Positions 27,367 to 37,550 of a DNA stretch of 64,000 nt are shown piece after piece. Origin of the DNA: Pantoea eucrina (lineage in GTDB: Bacteria > Pseudomonadota > Gammaproteobacteria > Enterobacterales > Enterobacteriaceae); contig NZ_MIPP01000010.1 of NCBI RefSeq assembly GCF_002095385.1, positions 21,353 through 85,352 of the forward strand, given 5' to 3'. The first letter of the stretch is position 1, and each line of letters starts with the position of its first letter. Below the pieces are notes generated by a model. It made no database searches. It saw only the letters and a list, made by a program, of their open reading frames with translations, and was not told where the DNA came from. Made by a program: the position numbers and the translations under genes.

Positions 27367-28425
27367 TTAATCCTTCCGGTGACCATAAACGCGCGGCTGA
27401 GTGTAGTAGTCAATCAGCGGCACGCAGATATTTGCCAGCAGCACGGCGAACGCCACGCCATCCGGATAGCCGCCAAAGCTGCGGATCAGCCAGACCAGCA
27501 GACCGATCAGCGCACCGTAGATCAGACGCCCCCGGTTAGTGGTGGAGGCGGTAACCGGATCGGTAGCGATAAAGAATGCGCCCAGCATGGTCGCACCCGA
27601 AAAGAGGTGGGTGAGCGGTGTATTAAGCGTCTCAGGCGAGAAGATCCAGCCGAGCGTGGCGCATACCGCCAGCGAGGCGAGCATGCTGGCCGGGATATGC
27701 CAGCGAATCGCATTTTTTGCCAGCAGCAGCATGCCGCCCAGCAGGTAACCCAGGTTGACCCACTGCCAGCCCAGTCCCGCCAGTACCCCGGCGTAGATTG
27801 GCTGAGCGTGAAGCTCTTCGGCGCTGTGGCCGGCGCGCAGTCCGGTTTTAAACGTATCGAGCGGCGTGGCCTGACTGATGCCATCCACCCCGAGCTGCAG
27901 CTGCTGCATGGTATCGCCGGCCAGCGTATGGCCGCGAAACACCATACTGAGTGAATCCATCAGATCCGGTTTTATCGCCTGCAGCGCATCGGGCGGCAGC
28001 CAGCTGGTCATCTGCACCGGAAAAGAGATCAGCAGCACAACGTAGCCGACCATTGCCGGGTTGAACGGATTCTGGCCCAGGCCGCCATAGAGTTGTTTGG
28101 CAATCAGAATCGCAAACAGGGTGCCCAGAACAATCAGCCACCAGGGGGCAAGCGGCGGCAGGCTGATCCCGAGCAGCAGCGCCGTCAGCAGGGCTGAGTT
28201 ATCTGCCAGCACCGGCTTTACGGCGCTGTGGCGCAACCGCAGTATCGCCGCTTCGGTCAGCAGCGCCGTCGCAATAGCCAGCACAACCTGGATAAGAAAA
28301 CCGCTGCCAAAGAAATACCACTGCGCCGCCATGCCAGGCAGGGCCGCCAGTACCACCAGTAGCATAATGTTACCGGTGCTGCGCCGGTTATGAGTATAGG
28401 GAGAGCTTGCGATACGAAAGGCCAT
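27367..28425 (-). CDS. rsxD: Electron transport complex subunit RsxD
   Basis: Membrane flavoprotein subunit of 352 residues with about nine to ten helices. The motif [19 protein letters not shown] includes the SGAT sequence in which Thr carries covalent FMN in RnfD/NqrB proteins. The start at 28425 abuts the rsxC stop (28426), showing tight operon packing. Confidence 0.96.
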   Translation of the reverse strand: MAFRIASSPYTHNRRSTGNIMLLVVLAALPGMAAQWYFFGSGFLIQVVLAIATALLTEAAILRLRHSAVKPVLADNSALLTALLLGISLPPLAPWWLIVLGTLFAILIAKQLYGGLGQNPFNPAMVGYVVLLISFPVQMTSWLPPDALQAIKPDLMDSLSMVFRGHTLAGDTMQQLQLGVDGISQATPLDTFKTGLRAGHSAEELHAQPIYAGVLAGLGWQWVNLGYLLGGMLLLAKNAIRWHIPASMLASLAVCATLGWIFSPETLNTPLTHLFSGATMLGAFFIATDPVTASTTNRGRLIYGALIGLLVWLIRSFGGYPDGVAFAVLLANICVPLIDYYTQPRVYGHRKD

Positions 28426-30468
28426 TTATTCCTCAGTGGTCGAAGGCTGCTGCTGCGCTTTACGCGCTTTAGCACGGGCGACCGCCGCAGCGATGGCCGC
28501 TTTGCGTGGGTCTTCAGGTTCAGGTTCAGCGGATACCGCCGGCGGCAGCGAGCTTTCCGACTGCGCGGCCGCTTTTTTCGCTTTGGCACGGGCAATGGCG
28601 GCGGCGACGGCGGCTTTGCGCGGATCGTCTTCCGTTACCGGCTCAGGTGCCTCTGCTGCGGGCATCGCAGCAGGAGTGGCCTCAGGACGCTCGGTTGCCG
28701 CCTTTTTCGCTTTTGCCCGCGCAATCGCGGCTTCCACTGCCGCTTTACGCGGGTCGCTCTCTGCCGCAGCCTCGCTCTCTGGCTGAGCCGCTTTTTTCGC
28801 TTTTGCCCGGGCAATCGCGGCTTCCACCGCCGCTTTACGCGGGTCACCTGTCTGACGGGTAACCGGCTGCGTCTCTGCCTGGGTTGCTGCCTGCTGCGCC
28901 AGCGCCTGTGCGTGACGCGCTTCGCGTTCGGCCAGTTCCTGCTCTGGCGTTTTCGCCTGACGCGCCTTAATACGTGCAGCAGCGGCGTCGCGTTCACCGT
29001 TATCGCTGCGTGCAACGCGCTGCTTCGCCTCTTCATGACGCGCCTCGCGCGCCAGTTTCTCACGTTCTAACCGCGCCTGACGCGCCTCAAAGCGTGCCTT
29101 AGCCTCCGCCGTGCGCTTCGCTTCAAGATCGATGGCGCGCAGCTCAGCTTTTTCCTGCCGGTAATACTGAACCAGCGGAATATTACTCGGGCAAACGTAA
29201 GCGCAGGCCCCGCATTCAATACAGTCATCGATATTATGCGCGCGCGCTTTTTCATGATCGCCGCCCTGGCTATACCAGTAGAGCTGCTGCGGCAGCAGCT
29301 TCGCCGGACAGGCGTCGGCGCAGGCGCTGCAGCGAATGCAGGATTGCTCTTCCTGCGGCGCAGCCATTTCGCTGGCGGCAGGCGCCAGAATACAGTTGGT
29401 GATTTTCACAACCGGCACGTCGAGGGAAGGCAGGGTAAAGCCCATCAGCGGCCCGCCCATGATCACCATCTGACGCGGCCCCGGCTGAAAACCGACCTGA
29501 CGCAGCAGATGACTCACCGGGGTGCCAAGACGCCCCCAGACGTTGCGCGGTTGCGCAATCGCGTCGCCGGTCAGCGTGACCACGCGCTCGGTGATGGGTT
29601 CACCATCAACGATCGCACGCTTAACCGCCCAGGCGGTGCCGACGTTCTGCATCAGCACACCAATATCGGTTGAGCGTCCGCCGTGCGGCACTTCCCGCCC
29701 GGTCAGGATTTTGGTCAGCTGTTTGGCCCCGCCAGAGGGATATTTTGTCGGGATAACCCGGATCTCAATATCGCGCTCGCCGCGCAGCGCCTGTTTCAGG
29801 GCAGCTATCGCTTCAGGTTTGTTATCTTCAATACCCACCAGAACGCGTTCCGCCTGCAGTACCCAGGCAAGGATCCGGCAGCCTTCCAGCACTTCGGCGG
29901 CGTAATCCTGCATCAGCCGGTCATCAGCGGTGATGTAAGGCTCGCACTCTGCGGCATTGATGATTAACGTTTTGACACCCTGCAGGCCGCCACGCAGTTT
30001 AGTGGCGGTAGGGAACCCGGCGCCACCCAGGCCCGCTACGCCGGCGCTGTGAATGCGTCGGATAACCTCTTCCCGGCTCAGCGCACGGTAGTCGGGCTGC
30101 GCATCACGTTCAATCCAGCGATCTTCACCGTCAGCGCGCAGGAAAATGCACAGCTCTGAGAGCCCGGACGGGTGCGCCGTCATATGTGGCGCGATAGCCT
30201 CTATAGTGCCTGAGGTTGGCGCGTGTACCGGCAGCATGCGTCCGCTGCCAAAGGTGAGCGGCTGGCCGCGCAGCACGCGATCGCCTGGCGAGACGCAGAT
30301 CTCACCTTCATGGCCAATATGCTGTTTCAGGGGAATAACAAACTGTTCAGGCAGCGGCAGCGTGCTCAGCGGCGTACCGTTAGACTGTGTTTTCATTTCC
30401 GGCGGATGAATACCGCCCTGAAAATCCCACAGCTTCTCTTTGCGAAACAGATTTAACAGATTAAGCAT
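28426..30468 (-). CDS. rsxC: Electron transport complex subunit RsxC
   Basis: Peripheral NADH- and FMN-binding subunit, 680 residues. The N-terminal part resembles E. coli ([32 protein letters not shown] as nucleotide-binding loop). Two [4Fe-4S] motifs occur: [12 protein letters not shown] and [12 protein letters not shown]. The C-terminal third is charged and alanine-rich and carries four copies of a repeat beginning [19 protein letters not shown]. Such repeats also occur in E. coli RsxC in a different number. The start overlaps rsxB by eight bases. Confidence 0.96.
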   Translation of the reverse strand: MLNLLNLFRKEKLWDFQGGIHPPEMKTQSNGTPLSTLPLPEQFVIPLKQHIGHEGEICVSPGDRVLRGQPLTFGSGRMLPVHAPTSGTIEAIAPHMTAHPSGLSELCIFLRADGEDRWIERDAQPDYRALSREEVIRRIHSAGVAGLGGAGFPTATKLRGGLQGVKTLIINAAECEPYITADDRLMQDYAAEVLEGCRILAWVLQAERVLVGIEDNKPEAIAALKQALRGERDIEIRVIPTKYPSGGAKQLTKILTGREVPHGGRSTDIGVLMQNVGTAWAVKRAIVDGEPITERVVTLTGDAIAQPRNVWGRLGTPVSHLLRQVGFQPGPRQMVIMGGPLMGFTLPSLDVPVVKITNCILAPAASEMAAPQEEQSCIRCSACADACPAKLLPQQLYWYSQGGDHEKARAHNIDDCIECGACAYVCPSNIPLVQYYRQEKAELRAIDLEAKRTAEAKARFEARQARLEREKLAREARHEEAKQRVARSDNGERDAAAARIKARQAKTPEQELAEREARHAQALAQQAATQAETQPVTRQTGDPRKAAVEAAIARAKAKKAAQPESEAAAESDPRKAAVEAAIARAKAKKAATERPEATPAAMPAAEAPEPVTEDDPRKAAVAAAIARAKAKKAAAQSESSLPPAVSAEPEPEDPRKAAIAAAVARAKARKAQQQPSTTEE
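28455..28845 (-). repeat. Four-copy coding repeat in the 3' end of rsxC
   Basis: Four near-identical units of about 19-20 residues ([19 protein letters not shown]) are separated by acidic, Ala/Pro-rich linkers of 10, 23 and 18 residues. The units look amphipathic and basic. They may serve as a flexible coiled arm. Similar DNA copies make unequal recombination likely. Confidence 0.9.
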
Positions 30469-31039
30469 GATGTTCTGCCGGGATCACTTTTACAGGAATG
30501 GTGTTGAGATCCCACTTCCAGCTTGCTGGAGTGGCGGCGACCGGGCGCATTTCAATGCAGTCAGTCGGGCAGGGAGCCACACACAGGTCGCAGCCCGTGC
30601 AGACGTCGCTGAGCACGGTATGCATGGCGCGCGTGGCGCCGACGATCGCATCCACCGGACACGCCTGAATGCACTTGGTGCAGCCGATACAGTTCTCTTC
30701 GTCGATCCACGCCACGGTGCGTACCGGCGTAAGGATTTCGGCACCGCCATCGAGCGGCTGCGGCTCAACGTTCAGCAGCTCCGCCAGCCTGAGCATGGTC
30801 TGCTCGCCACCCGGAGCGCACTTGTTAATCGCTTCCCCGTTGTTGCCGACGGCATCCGCATAGGGACGACATCCGGGGTAGCCGCACTGACCGCACTGGC
30901 TTTGTGGCAGTACGGCATCAATCTGTTCGACAATAGGGTCTTCTTCAACTTCAAAACGGCGCGAAGCGTAGCCGAGCAGGCCGCCAAAAATCAGCCCCAG
31001 CGCGCTGAGTACAGCGATTGCTATCCAGATAGCGGTCAT
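30461..31039 (-). CDS. rsxB: Electron transport complex subunit RsxB
   Basis: Ferredoxin-like subunit of 192 residues with an N-terminal membrane helix (about 5-25). It then has a four-Cys cluster motif beginning [16 protein letters not shown]. Two further [4Fe-4S] motifs follow: [17 protein letters not shown] and [18 protein letters not shown]. It lies one base after rsxA and overlaps rsxC by eight bases. Confidence 0.97.
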   Translation of the reverse strand: MTAIWIAIAVLSALGLIFGGLLGYASRRFEVEEDPIVEQIDAVLPQSQCGQCGYPGCRPYADAVGNNGEAINKCAPGGEQTMLRLAELLNVEPQPLDGGAEILTPVRTVAWIDEENCIGCTKCIQACPVDAIVGATRAMHTVLSDVCTGCDLCVAPCPTDCIEMRPVAATPASWKWDLNTIPVKVIPAEHHA

Positions 31040-31040
31040 A

Positions 31041-31622
31041 TCAGAATTTCACCAGACCGGTAAAGCCCATAAATGCCAGCGCCATCAGGCCGGCGGTGAT
31101 CAGGGCGATAGAGTTACCTTTAAACGGTGCCGGCACGTTAGCCAGCACCAGACGTTCACGCATGCCGGCAAACAGCACCATCACCAGTGAAAAGCCCAGC
31201 GAGGCGCTAAAGCCATAGAGCGCAGCCTGCAGAAACGTATGGTTGAGATTAACGCTCAGTAATGGCACACCCAGTACCGCACAGTTGGTGGTGATCAGCG
31301 GCAGGAAGATCCCCAGCAGCCGGTAGAGTGACGGACTGGTTTTCCGCACCACCATTTCTGTGAACTGCACCACTACGGCAATTACCAGGATGTAGGACAT
31401 CGTACGCAGATAAACCAGATCCAGCGGGATCAGAATCAGATGGTTAACCAGCCACGCACACACCGAAGCGAGCGTGATAACAAACGTAGTGGCAAGCCCC
31501 ATGCCAATGGCCGTTTCCAGTTTTTTTGACACGCCCATGAACGGGCAAAGGCCGAGGAATTTGACCAACACGAAGTTGTTCACCAGCACTGTGCCAACAA
31601 AGAGAAGCAAGTAATCGGTCAT
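31041..31622 (-). CDS. rsxA: Electron transport complex subunit RsxA
   Basis: Integral membrane subunit of 193 residues with six helices, homologous to Rsx[22 protein letters not shown] at the N-terminus and [16 protein letters not shown] in the middle are conserved. It is the first gene of rsxABCDGE-nth, so its promoter should lie in 31623-31745. Confidence 0.97.
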   Translation of the reverse strand: MTDYLLLFVGTVLVNNFVLVKFLGLCPFMGVSKKLETAIGMGLATTFVITLASVCAWLVNHLILIPLDLVYLRTMSYILVIAVVVQFTEMVVRKTSPSLYRLLGIFLPLITTNCAVLGVPLLSVNLNHTFLQAALYGFSASLGFSLVMVLFAGMRERLVLANVPAPFKGNSIALITAGLMALAFMGFTGLVKF

Positions 31623-31745
31623 GGTTTAACCCGGGAAGCCTAAAGGCGTTTATTATCCGGAAATGAGAGCTACATCTCAACCTTTACCCCGGCGAGAGCA
31701 GCTCTGAGAGCACGCAGAATTAAATTCCTGACGAATAACGCATCA

Positions 31746-32189
31746 TTACAGAGCGGTGAAGGTCTGTTTAACCCGTCGGGAGCGCTTAAAGTAGGGCACA
31801 AACAGGGCCGCGGCCAGCAGCGTCAGAAGCAGGGTCTGCAGCGCTTTGCCGTCTGCAACCGGCGTGAACGCAAAGGTTTTCAGCGCCAGCACGACGGTCA
31901 TCAGCAGCCAGATGGTGTAGTGCCGTGGCAGGCGTCGCGAACGTCTGCAGAATATCCAGCATACCCAGATGCTGTAGAGCCAGACCGCAGCGGCCGTCAG
32001 CAGGGAGACCAGCCACTGTGATAACAGCAGATTAGCGTGTGAAAACAGCGTGGTACGCAGCTCGCTGTCAAACAGGGGGCGCAGATAAAGCGCGACAACC
32101 AGCGCGCTGGTTAGCATGGTCATAATCAGCCAGGCCAGCGGCAGTAACAGCCAGCCCCCGATGCGCGGTGAGTGAACAGATTCAGACAT
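31746..32189 (-). CDS. ydgK: DUF2569 inner-membrane protein YdgK
   Basis: Predicted four-helix inner-membrane protein of unknown function, 147 residues. The N-terminal RIGGWLLLPLAWLI and the C-terminal ALFVPYFKRSRRVKQTF match E. coli YdgK. The ATG at 32189 lies 2 bp after the cnu stop and gives MSESVHSPRIGG. A start seven codons upstream would overlap cnu. Confidence 0.9.
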   Translation of the reverse strand: MSESVHSPRIGGWLLLPLAWLIMTMLTSALVVALYLRPLFDSELRTTLFSHANLLLSQWLVSLLTAAAVWLYSIWVCWIFCRRSRRLPRHYTIWLLMTVVLALKTFAFTPVADGKALQTLLLTLLAAALFVPYFKRSRRVKQTFTAL

Positions 32190-32191
32190 AA

Positions 32192-32407
32192 TTAAACCAC
32201 ATAGCGCCACACTGATTTAGGCACGCAGCCCAGATCGTATAATCGGCCACCAGAGACCAGTTCAGCGCGGCGATGATCGGCAGCACGATACATATTGATG
32301 ATGTCATTATCATCAGTCAGCGAATAGTTGAGATGATCGTAGAGTTTTTCCAGACTCTCAAGATTATTCACTTTGCGAAATTTTAGCAGGTAATCCAGCG
32401 CAGTCAT
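32192..32407 (-). CDS. cnu: Hha-family H-NS/StpA-binding protein Cnu (YdgT)
   Basis: Small nucleoid-associated protein of 71 residues that binds H-NS and StpA and adjusts gene silencing; in E. coli it also binds oriC. It is strongly conserved ([31 protein letters not shown]). I preferred the ATG at 32407 ([13 protein letters not shown]), which aligns with E. coli, over one three codons upstream. It is transcribed toward ydgK with only 2 bp between them. Confidence 0.94.
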   Translation of the reverse strand: MTALDYLLKFRKVNNLESLEKLYDHLNYSLTDDNDIINMYRAADHRRAELVSGGRLYDLGCVPKSVWRYVV

Positions 32408-33026
32408 GATTGCCATTGAACAGAAAGAACGAAAGAAGGCTCAAGTATAGGGAGCGCGCTGCTGCTGTCTATATATCGGTGTTAAAAAAATTTAAAATTC
32501 AGAACAGGTGGAGTAATTACTTCATCAGCAGCGATTTTTTGAGGGATGTTTCGGGGTATAACAGCCAAACATCTATTTCACAGACACCTTATTTCCGATG
32601 CTGTGAGAAAATCTAACAGGTGATAACGGCAACATTTATTGCGTTTATTTTTCGCCGGTAATTAAGTCTTAACTGCAATATAAGATAATTAAGCCAGCGT
32701 AGCCGCTGGTGGAGTGTGCGGGTTATCACAAAATTGCTTATTGCTTTATGAACAACAGCATAACCATTCTTTACGCAGCGGTTGTAATCGCTTCCAGCCC
32801 GTTCAAATCTAACCAGTTCTGTTTATTACACTTATTTGCCCCTTCGGATATTAAAACTCAGCTGTTTTATCCATAAACCTGTCGCGAGCTGATGATGCTA
32901 TTTAGGCGTAACCCCTTTAAATCATTCTGTTTTGTGAGTTATGTCGCGCTAGTTTTACCTGAATTACGTCAGGCTTAATCTGCGTTTGTACCCCGACTAC
33001 ACACTCCCTTCAGAGGAATGAAAACT
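32408..33026. other. cnu-ytfQ divergent intergenic region
   Basis: This 619-bp AT-rich region marks the left edge of the sugar island. No supported gene is present; a 68-codon plus-strand frame at 32410-32616 has no recognisable features. It should carry promoters for both cnu and ytfQ and contains the LacI-family operator motif at 32783-32796. Confidence 0.55.
32783..32796. promoter_or_regulatory. LacI/GalR-type operator upstream of ytfQ
   Basis: Read on the minus strand, TGGAAGCGATTACA matches the GalR/GalS-like pattern TGNAANCGNTTNCA at every fixed position. It lies about 230 bp before ytfQ. The regulator is not in the window; a GalR/GalS or other LacI-family protein is likely. Confidence 0.6.
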
Positions 33027-33983
33027 ATGTGGAAACGTTTACTCCTGACCGCCATGGTGAGCGCCGCGCTCAGCACGCCGGTGCTGGCCGCTGATATGAC
33101 AGTGGGATTCTCGCAGGTTGGTTCAGAATCGGGCTGGCGTGCTGCTGAAACCAGCGTCGCAAAAAGCGAGGCTAAAAAGCGCGGCATTACGCTGAAAATT
33201 GCTGATGGTCAGCAGAAGCAGGAAAACCAGATTAAAGCAGTACGTTCGTTTATTGCTCAGGGGGTGGACGCCATCTTCATCGCGCCGGTGGTGCAGACCG
33301 GCTGGGAACCGGTACTTGAAGAAGCAAAAGATGCCAAAATTCCGGTTTTCCTGCTGGATCGCGCCATTGTTGTTAAGGACAAATCTCTCTATATGGCTGT
33401 GGTGACGGCGGACAACGTGCTGGAAGGCAAGCTGATTGGCGACTGGCTGGTGAAAACCGTGGGCGACAAGCAGTGTAACGTCGTAGAGCTGCAGGGAACG
33501 GTCGGCGCCAGTGTGGCCATCGATCGTAAAAAAGGGTTTGCCGAAGCGATAGCCGGACATAACAACATTAAGGTGATCCGTTCCCAGTCCGGTGACTTTA
33601 CCCGCAGTAAAGGTAAAGAGGTGATGGAGAGCTTTATTAAAGCTGAAAATAACGGCAAAAACATCTGCATGGTCTATGCCCACAATGATGATATGGCAAT
33701 CGGTGCCATTCAGGCGATAAAAGAAGCGGGCCTGAAGCCGGGCAAAGATATTCTGACTGGTTCAATCGATGGCGTACCGGATATCTATAAAGCGATGCTG
33801 GCCGGTGAGGCAAATGCCAACGTCGAGCTGACGCCGGATATGGCTGGCCCGGCGTTTGATGCGCTGGAGAAGTTTAAGAAAGATGGCACCATGCCGCCTA
33901 AAATCATTAAAACGGAGTCGAAGCTCTTCCTGCCGGCGGATGCCCAGACAGAACTCGATAAAAAGAAAAACATGGGTTACTGA
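33027..33983 (+). CDS. ytfQ: Galactofuranose-type ABC importer, binding protein YtfQ
   Basis: Periplasmic sugar-binding protein of the ribose/galactose family, 318 residues; E. coli YtfQ binds galactofuranose. The signal peptide (MWKRLLLTAMVSAALSTPVLA) is followed by TVGFSQVGSESGWRAAET, which is nearly identical to E. coli. Later motifs are VYAHNDDMAIGAIQAIKEAG and GSIDGVPDIYKAM. The ATG at 33027 has AGAGGA at normal spacing and fits E. coli. An ATG at 33018 touches that ribosome site and is rejected. It heads ytfQ-ytfR-ytfT-yjfF. Confidence 0.95.
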   Translation: MWKRLLLTAMVSAALSTPVLAADMTVGFSQVGSESGWRAAETSVAKSEAKKRGITLKIADGQQKQENQIKAVRSFIAQGVDAIFIAPVVQTGWEPVLEEAKDAKIPVFLLDRAIVVKDKSLYMAVVTADNVLEGKLIGDWLVKTVGDKQCNVVELQGTVGASVAIDRKKGFAEAIAGHNNIKVIRSQSGDFTRSKGKEVMESFIKAENNGKNICMVYAHNDDMAIGAIQAIKEAGLKPGKDILTGSIDGVPDIYKAMLAGEANANVELTPDMAGPAFDALEKFKKDGTMPPKIIKTESKLFLPADAQTELDKKKNMGY

Positions 33984-33990
33984 TCCCCGC

Positions 33991-34010
33991 AGCCGCCCTG
34001 CGGGGCGGCT
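33991..34010 (+). promoter_or_regulatory. Intercistronic hairpin between ytfQ and ytfR
   Basis: A perfect 8-bp GC stem (AGCCGCCC/GGGCGGCT) with a four-base loop TGCG lies 7 bp after the ytfQ stop and has no T-run. Such hairpins protect the binding-protein part of importer messages, raising its level over the membrane parts. A similar one follows araF. Confidence 0.65.
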
Positions 34011-34037
34011 CTGCTGACATCAGCGAGGTAGAGCCTG

Positions 34038-35558
34038 ATGAGCACCATTGATGATACACCGCTGCTCACGCTGAGCGGCATCAGTAAAGGATTTCCCGGC
34101 GTAAAAGCGCTGGATAATGTGTCATTCACTATCCGCAAAGGCGAGATTATGGCGCTGCTGGGTGAAAACGGCGCCGGCAAATCAACGCTGATTAAAGTGC
34201 TGACCGGCGTCTATTCACGCGATGCCGGTAGCATCACCCTTAACGGAGAAGCAATCACGCCCCACAGTACGGCGGATGCGCAGCGCGCCGGGATCGGTAC
34301 GGTCTATCAGGAAGTTAACCTTCTGCCAAATATGTCGGTAGCAGATAACCTCTATATCGGCCGTGAGCCAAAGCGCTTTGGCATGGTCGATCGCCGGAAA
34401 ATGAACCGTGATGCGGATACGCTGATGCGCAATTACGGCTTTGCGCTGGATGTGACGCGCCCGCTCGGACATTACTCTGTCGCCATGCAGCAGATTATCG
34501 CTATCTGCCGCGCGGTCGATTTGTCGGCACAGATACTGATTCTGGATGAGCCTACGGCCAGTCTGGACGCCAGTGAAGTAGAGATGCTGTTTACGCTCAT
34601 GGCGCAACTGCGTGCCAGAGGCATGAGTCTGATCTTTGTAACCCACTTTCTTGACCAGGTGTACCGTATTACCGACCGCATTACCGTATTACGCAACGGC
34701 CAGTTTATCGCCACGCGTGATACCGCTTCGCTACCACAGATAGAGCTGATTAAACTGATGCTGGGGCGCGAGCTGCTGGAGACCGCGCTGCAGCGACAGG
34801 GCAGCACCCTGCGCAGCGATCAGCCGGTAGTAGCGTTTGAGGATTATGGCAGGAAAGGCACCATTGAGCCTTTCAGCCTGCAGGTCAGGCCAGGCGAGGT
34901 GGTGGGTCTGGCGGGTCTGCTGGGTTCAGGCCGTACTGAAACCGCAGAGGTGCTGTTTGGCATCCGGCGTGCCGATCGCGGCACCGCGCGTATTAAAGGC
35001 AAGCTGCAGACTATTCGCACGCCGGCGCAGGCATCCCGCCTGGGTATGGGATTCTGTCCTGAAGATCGCAAAACGGATGGCATTATTGGTGCGGCTTCCG
35101 TGCGTGAGAATATTATTCTGGCGCTGCAGGCGCAGCGCGGCTGGCTGCGTCCGATTAAGCGTCGCGAGCAGCAGGCGATTGCCGAACGTTTCATTAAAAG
35201 CCTCGGCATCCGTACGCCGCATGCCGACCAGCCGATCGAGTTGCTGTCAGGCGGCAATCAGCAGAAGGTGCTGCTGTCGCGCTGGCTGGTGACCAAACCG
35301 CAGTTTCTGATCCTGGATGAGCCAACGCGCGGCATCGATGTCGGTGCGCACGCTGAGATTATTCGTTTGATCGAGTCGCTCTGCGCGGATGGTCTGGCGC
35401 TGCTGGTCATCTCTTCTGAACTGGAAGAGCTGGTTGGTTACGCCGATCGCGTCCTGATTATGCGCGATCTGAAGCAGGTGGCTGAAATCCCACTCGAGCA
35501 GCTCTCCGTGGCGTCCATTGTGAACGCGATCGCCGAGGGAGGTGCACAACATGCCTGA
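34038..35558 (+). CDS. ytfR: Galactofuranose-type ABC importer, ATPase YtfR
   Basis: Double ATPase of a sugar ABC importer (RbsA/AraG type), 506 residues. The N-terminal half has Walker [10 protein letters not shown] (around residue 43), the Q-loop in YQEVNLLPNMSV, and Walker B ILILDEPTASL. The signature motif (HYSVAMQQI) is degenerate in that half. The C-terminal half has GLLGSGRTE, the signature [14 protein letters not shown] and [11 protein letters not shown]. This asymmetric pattern is normal for the family. Its end overlaps the ytfT start by eight bases. Confidence 0.95.
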   Translation: MSTIDDTPLLTLSGISKGFPGVKALDNVSFTIRKGEIMALLGENGAGKSTLIKVLTGVYSRDAGSITLNGEAITPHSTADAQRAGIGTVYQEVNLLPNMSVADNLYIGREPKRFGMVDRRKMNRDADTLMRNYGFALDVTRPLGHYSVAMQQIIAICRAVDLSAQILILDEPTASLDASEVEMLFTLMAQLRARGMSLIFVTHFLDQVYRITDRITVLRNGQFIATRDTASLPQIELIKLMLGRELLETALQRQGSTLRSDQPVVAFEDYGRKGTIEPFSLQVRPGEVVGLAGLLGSGRTETAEVLFGIRRADRGTARIKGKLQTIRTPAQASRLGMGFCPEDRKTDGIIGAASVRENIILALQAQRGWLRPIKRREQQAIAERFIKSLGIRTPHADQPIELLSGGNQQKVLLSRWLVTKPQFLILDEPTRGIDVGAHAEIIRLIESLCADGLALLVISSELEELVGYADRVLIMRDLKQVAEIPLEQLSVASIVNAIAEGGAQHA

Positions 35559-36567
35559 ATCGTCTATGACACAGTCAAAACCTGAAAGACGTAAGCTGAA
35601 GCTGCCTCCGGGTATGCCACAGCTTGTTGCACTGATTCTGGTGCTGCTGATTGACAGCCTGGTAGCGAATAACTTTTTTGCCATTCATATTCAGGATGGT
35701 CGTCTGTTTGGCAGCCCGATCGATATTCTGAACCGCGCCGCGCCGGTAGCGCTGCTCGCCGTGGGCATGACGCTGGTCATCGCTACCGGCGGGATCGATC
35801 TCTCTGTGGGCGCGGTAATGGCTATTGCGGGCGCAACCGCAGCCACGCTGACCGTTGCCGGACATAGCCTGGGCGTGATTGTGCTGGCAACGCTCGGCAC
35901 CGGTCTGCTATGTGGTCTGTGGAATGGGGTGCTGGTGGCGCTGCTGAAAATCCAGCCGTTTGTGGCCACGCTTATTCTGATGGTAGCGGGGCGGGGCGTA
36001 GCGCAGCTGATTACGCAGGGGCAGATCGTGACGTTTAACAGCGAAAGCCTGGCGTGGTTTGGCAGCGGTTCGCTGCTCTGGTTGCCGGTGCCGGTGTGGA
36101 TCACGCTGCTGGTGGCGCTGGCTGTCTGGCTGCTGACGCGCAAAACAGCGCTGGGCCTGTTTATCGAAGCGGTAGGTATCAACCTGCGCGCGGCGCGTAA
36201 CGCAGGCGTTAACGGCTGGCTGGTGGTGATGTCGACCTATGTGATTAGCGGCTTATGTGCAGCGGTGGCCGGGCTGATTGTCGCGGCTGATATCCGGGGT
36301 GCTGACGCCAATAACGCCGGCCTGTGGCTGGAGCTGGATGCCATTCTGGCCGTGGTGATTGGCGGAGCCTCGCTGATGGGGGGTCGCTTTAATCTGGTGC
36401 TGTCGCTGATTGGCGCACTGATTATCCAGTCGATGAATACCGGGATCCTGTTGTCAGGGTTCCCGCCGGAACTGAACCAGGTGGTGAAAGCGGTGGTTGT
36501 GATGTGCGTGCTGCTGCTGCAGTCGCCGCGGTTTATCGCCATGCTGAAGGGGAGGCGTTCAAAATGA
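35551..36567 (+). CDS. ytfT: Galactofuranose-type ABC importer, permease YtfT
   Basis: Inner-membrane permease of 338 residues with about ten helices. The family motif ATGGIDLSVGAVMAIAG is near residue 75, and GLWLELDAILAVVIGG and GASLMGGRFN follow. The ATG at 35551 fits E. coli YtfT (MPQS/MPES) and lies after GGGAGG in the ytfR end. ATGs a few codons up or downstream are possible. The stop overlaps yjfF by four bases (ATGA). Confidence 0.94.
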   Translation: MPESSMTQSKPERRKLKLPPGMPQLVALILVLLIDSLVANNFFAIHIQDGRLFGSPIDILNRAAPVALLAVGMTLVIATGGIDLSVGAVMAIAGATAATLTVAGHSLGVIVLATLGTGLLCGLWNGVLVALLKIQPFVATLILMVAGRGVAQLITQGQIVTFNSESLAWFGSGSLLWLPVPVWITLLVALAVWLLTRKTALGLFIEAVGINLRAARNAGVNGWLVVMSTYVISGLCAAVAGLIVAADIRGADANNAGLWLELDAILAVVIGGASLMGGRFNLVLSLIGALIIQSMNTGILLSGFPPELNQVVKAVVVMCVLLLQSPRFIAMLKGRRSK

Positions 36568-37550
36568 TAAAGCGTCATTTGCCATTGATGATTACGCTGC
36601 TGGTGTTTGTGGCGGGGTATCTGTTCTGTCTGAGCCAGTTTCCGGGCTTCGCATCAACACGGGTTATCTGCAATATTCTGACGGATAACGCTTTTCTTGG
36701 CATTATCGCCGTAGGCATGACCTTTGTGATTCTGTCCGGCGGGATCGACCTCTCCGTTGGCGCGGTAATCGCCTTTACCGGCGTGTTTCTGGCCCGCATT
36801 ATCGGTGATTTCCACCTTGATCCGCTGCTGGCGTTTGCCTTGATTCTTGCGCTGGGGGCGCTGTTTGGCGCCATGATGGGCTGGCTGATTGATGCGCTGA
36901 AGATCCCGGCGTTTATTATTACGCTGGCAGGGATGTTTTTTCTGCGCGGCTGCAGTTACCTGGTGTCAGAGAATTCTATTCCGATTGATCATCCTCTTTA
37001 CGCCACGCTGTCAGGCCTGGCCTGGAAAATCCCCGGCGGCGGGCGGCTGAGCCTGCTGGCGGTAATTATGCTGGTGGTGGTCGCAGGAGGGATTATTCTG
37101 GCGCACCGTACCCGGTTCGGAAATCAGGTATACGCCATTGGCGGCAATCTTACCTCGGCGCAGCTGATGGGCGTTTCGACCCGCGCGACGACCATTAAGG
37201 TGTATATGCTCTCTACGACGCTGGCGACCCTGGCCGGTATTGTGTTCTCTATCTATACCTCCGCCGGATACGCGCTGGCCGGGCTGGGCGTAGAGCTGGA
37301 TGCGATTGCTTCGGTAGTGATTGGCGGTACGCTGCTGTCCGGCGGCGTTGGCACCGTGCTCGGCACGCTGTTTGGGGTACTGATTCAGGGACTGATCCAG
37401 ACGTGGATTAATTTCGACGGCACGCTAAGTTCGTGGTGGACCAAGATTGCTATCGGCATCCTGCTGTTTGCTTTTATTGCGCTGCAGCGCATGTTAACCG
37501 TAATGTGGGATCGCCAGCAAAACGCCCCGGTAAAACGCCTCACCCCGTAG
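36564..37550 (+). CDS. yjfF: Galactofuranose-type ABC importer, second permease YjfF
   Basis: Second membrane subunit, 328 residues, pairing with YtfT. ILSGGIDLSVGAVIAFTGVF and AIASVVIGGTLLSGGVGTVLG match the family. The ATG at 36564 gives MIKRHLPLMIT as in E. coli YjfF. The C-terminus ends at VKRLTP, a little shorter than in E. coli. The stop codon itself lies within the first unit of a 31-bp tandem repeat, so the repeat may have replaced the original 3' end. Confidence 0.94.
   Translation: MIKRHLPLMITLLVFVAGYLFCLSQFPGFASTRVICNILTDNAFLGIIAVGMTFVILSGGIDLSVGAVIAFTGVFLARIIGDFHLDPLLAFALILALGALFGAMMGWLIDALKIPAFIITLAGMFFLRGCSYLVSENSIPIDHPLYATLSGLAWKIPGGGRLSLLAVIMLVVVAGGIILAHRTRFGNQVYAIGGNLTSAQLMGVSTRATTIKVYMLSTTLATLAGIVFSIYTSAGYALAGLGVELDAIASVVIGGTLLSGGVGTVLGTLFGVLIQGLIQTWINFDGTLSSWWTKIAIGILLFAFIALQRMLTVMWDRQQNAPVKRLTP

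Noticed and set aside
32410..32616. 68-codon plus-strand frame upstream of ytfQ
   Set aside because: There is no ribosome site or recognisable sequence, and it overlaps the cnu promoter region.
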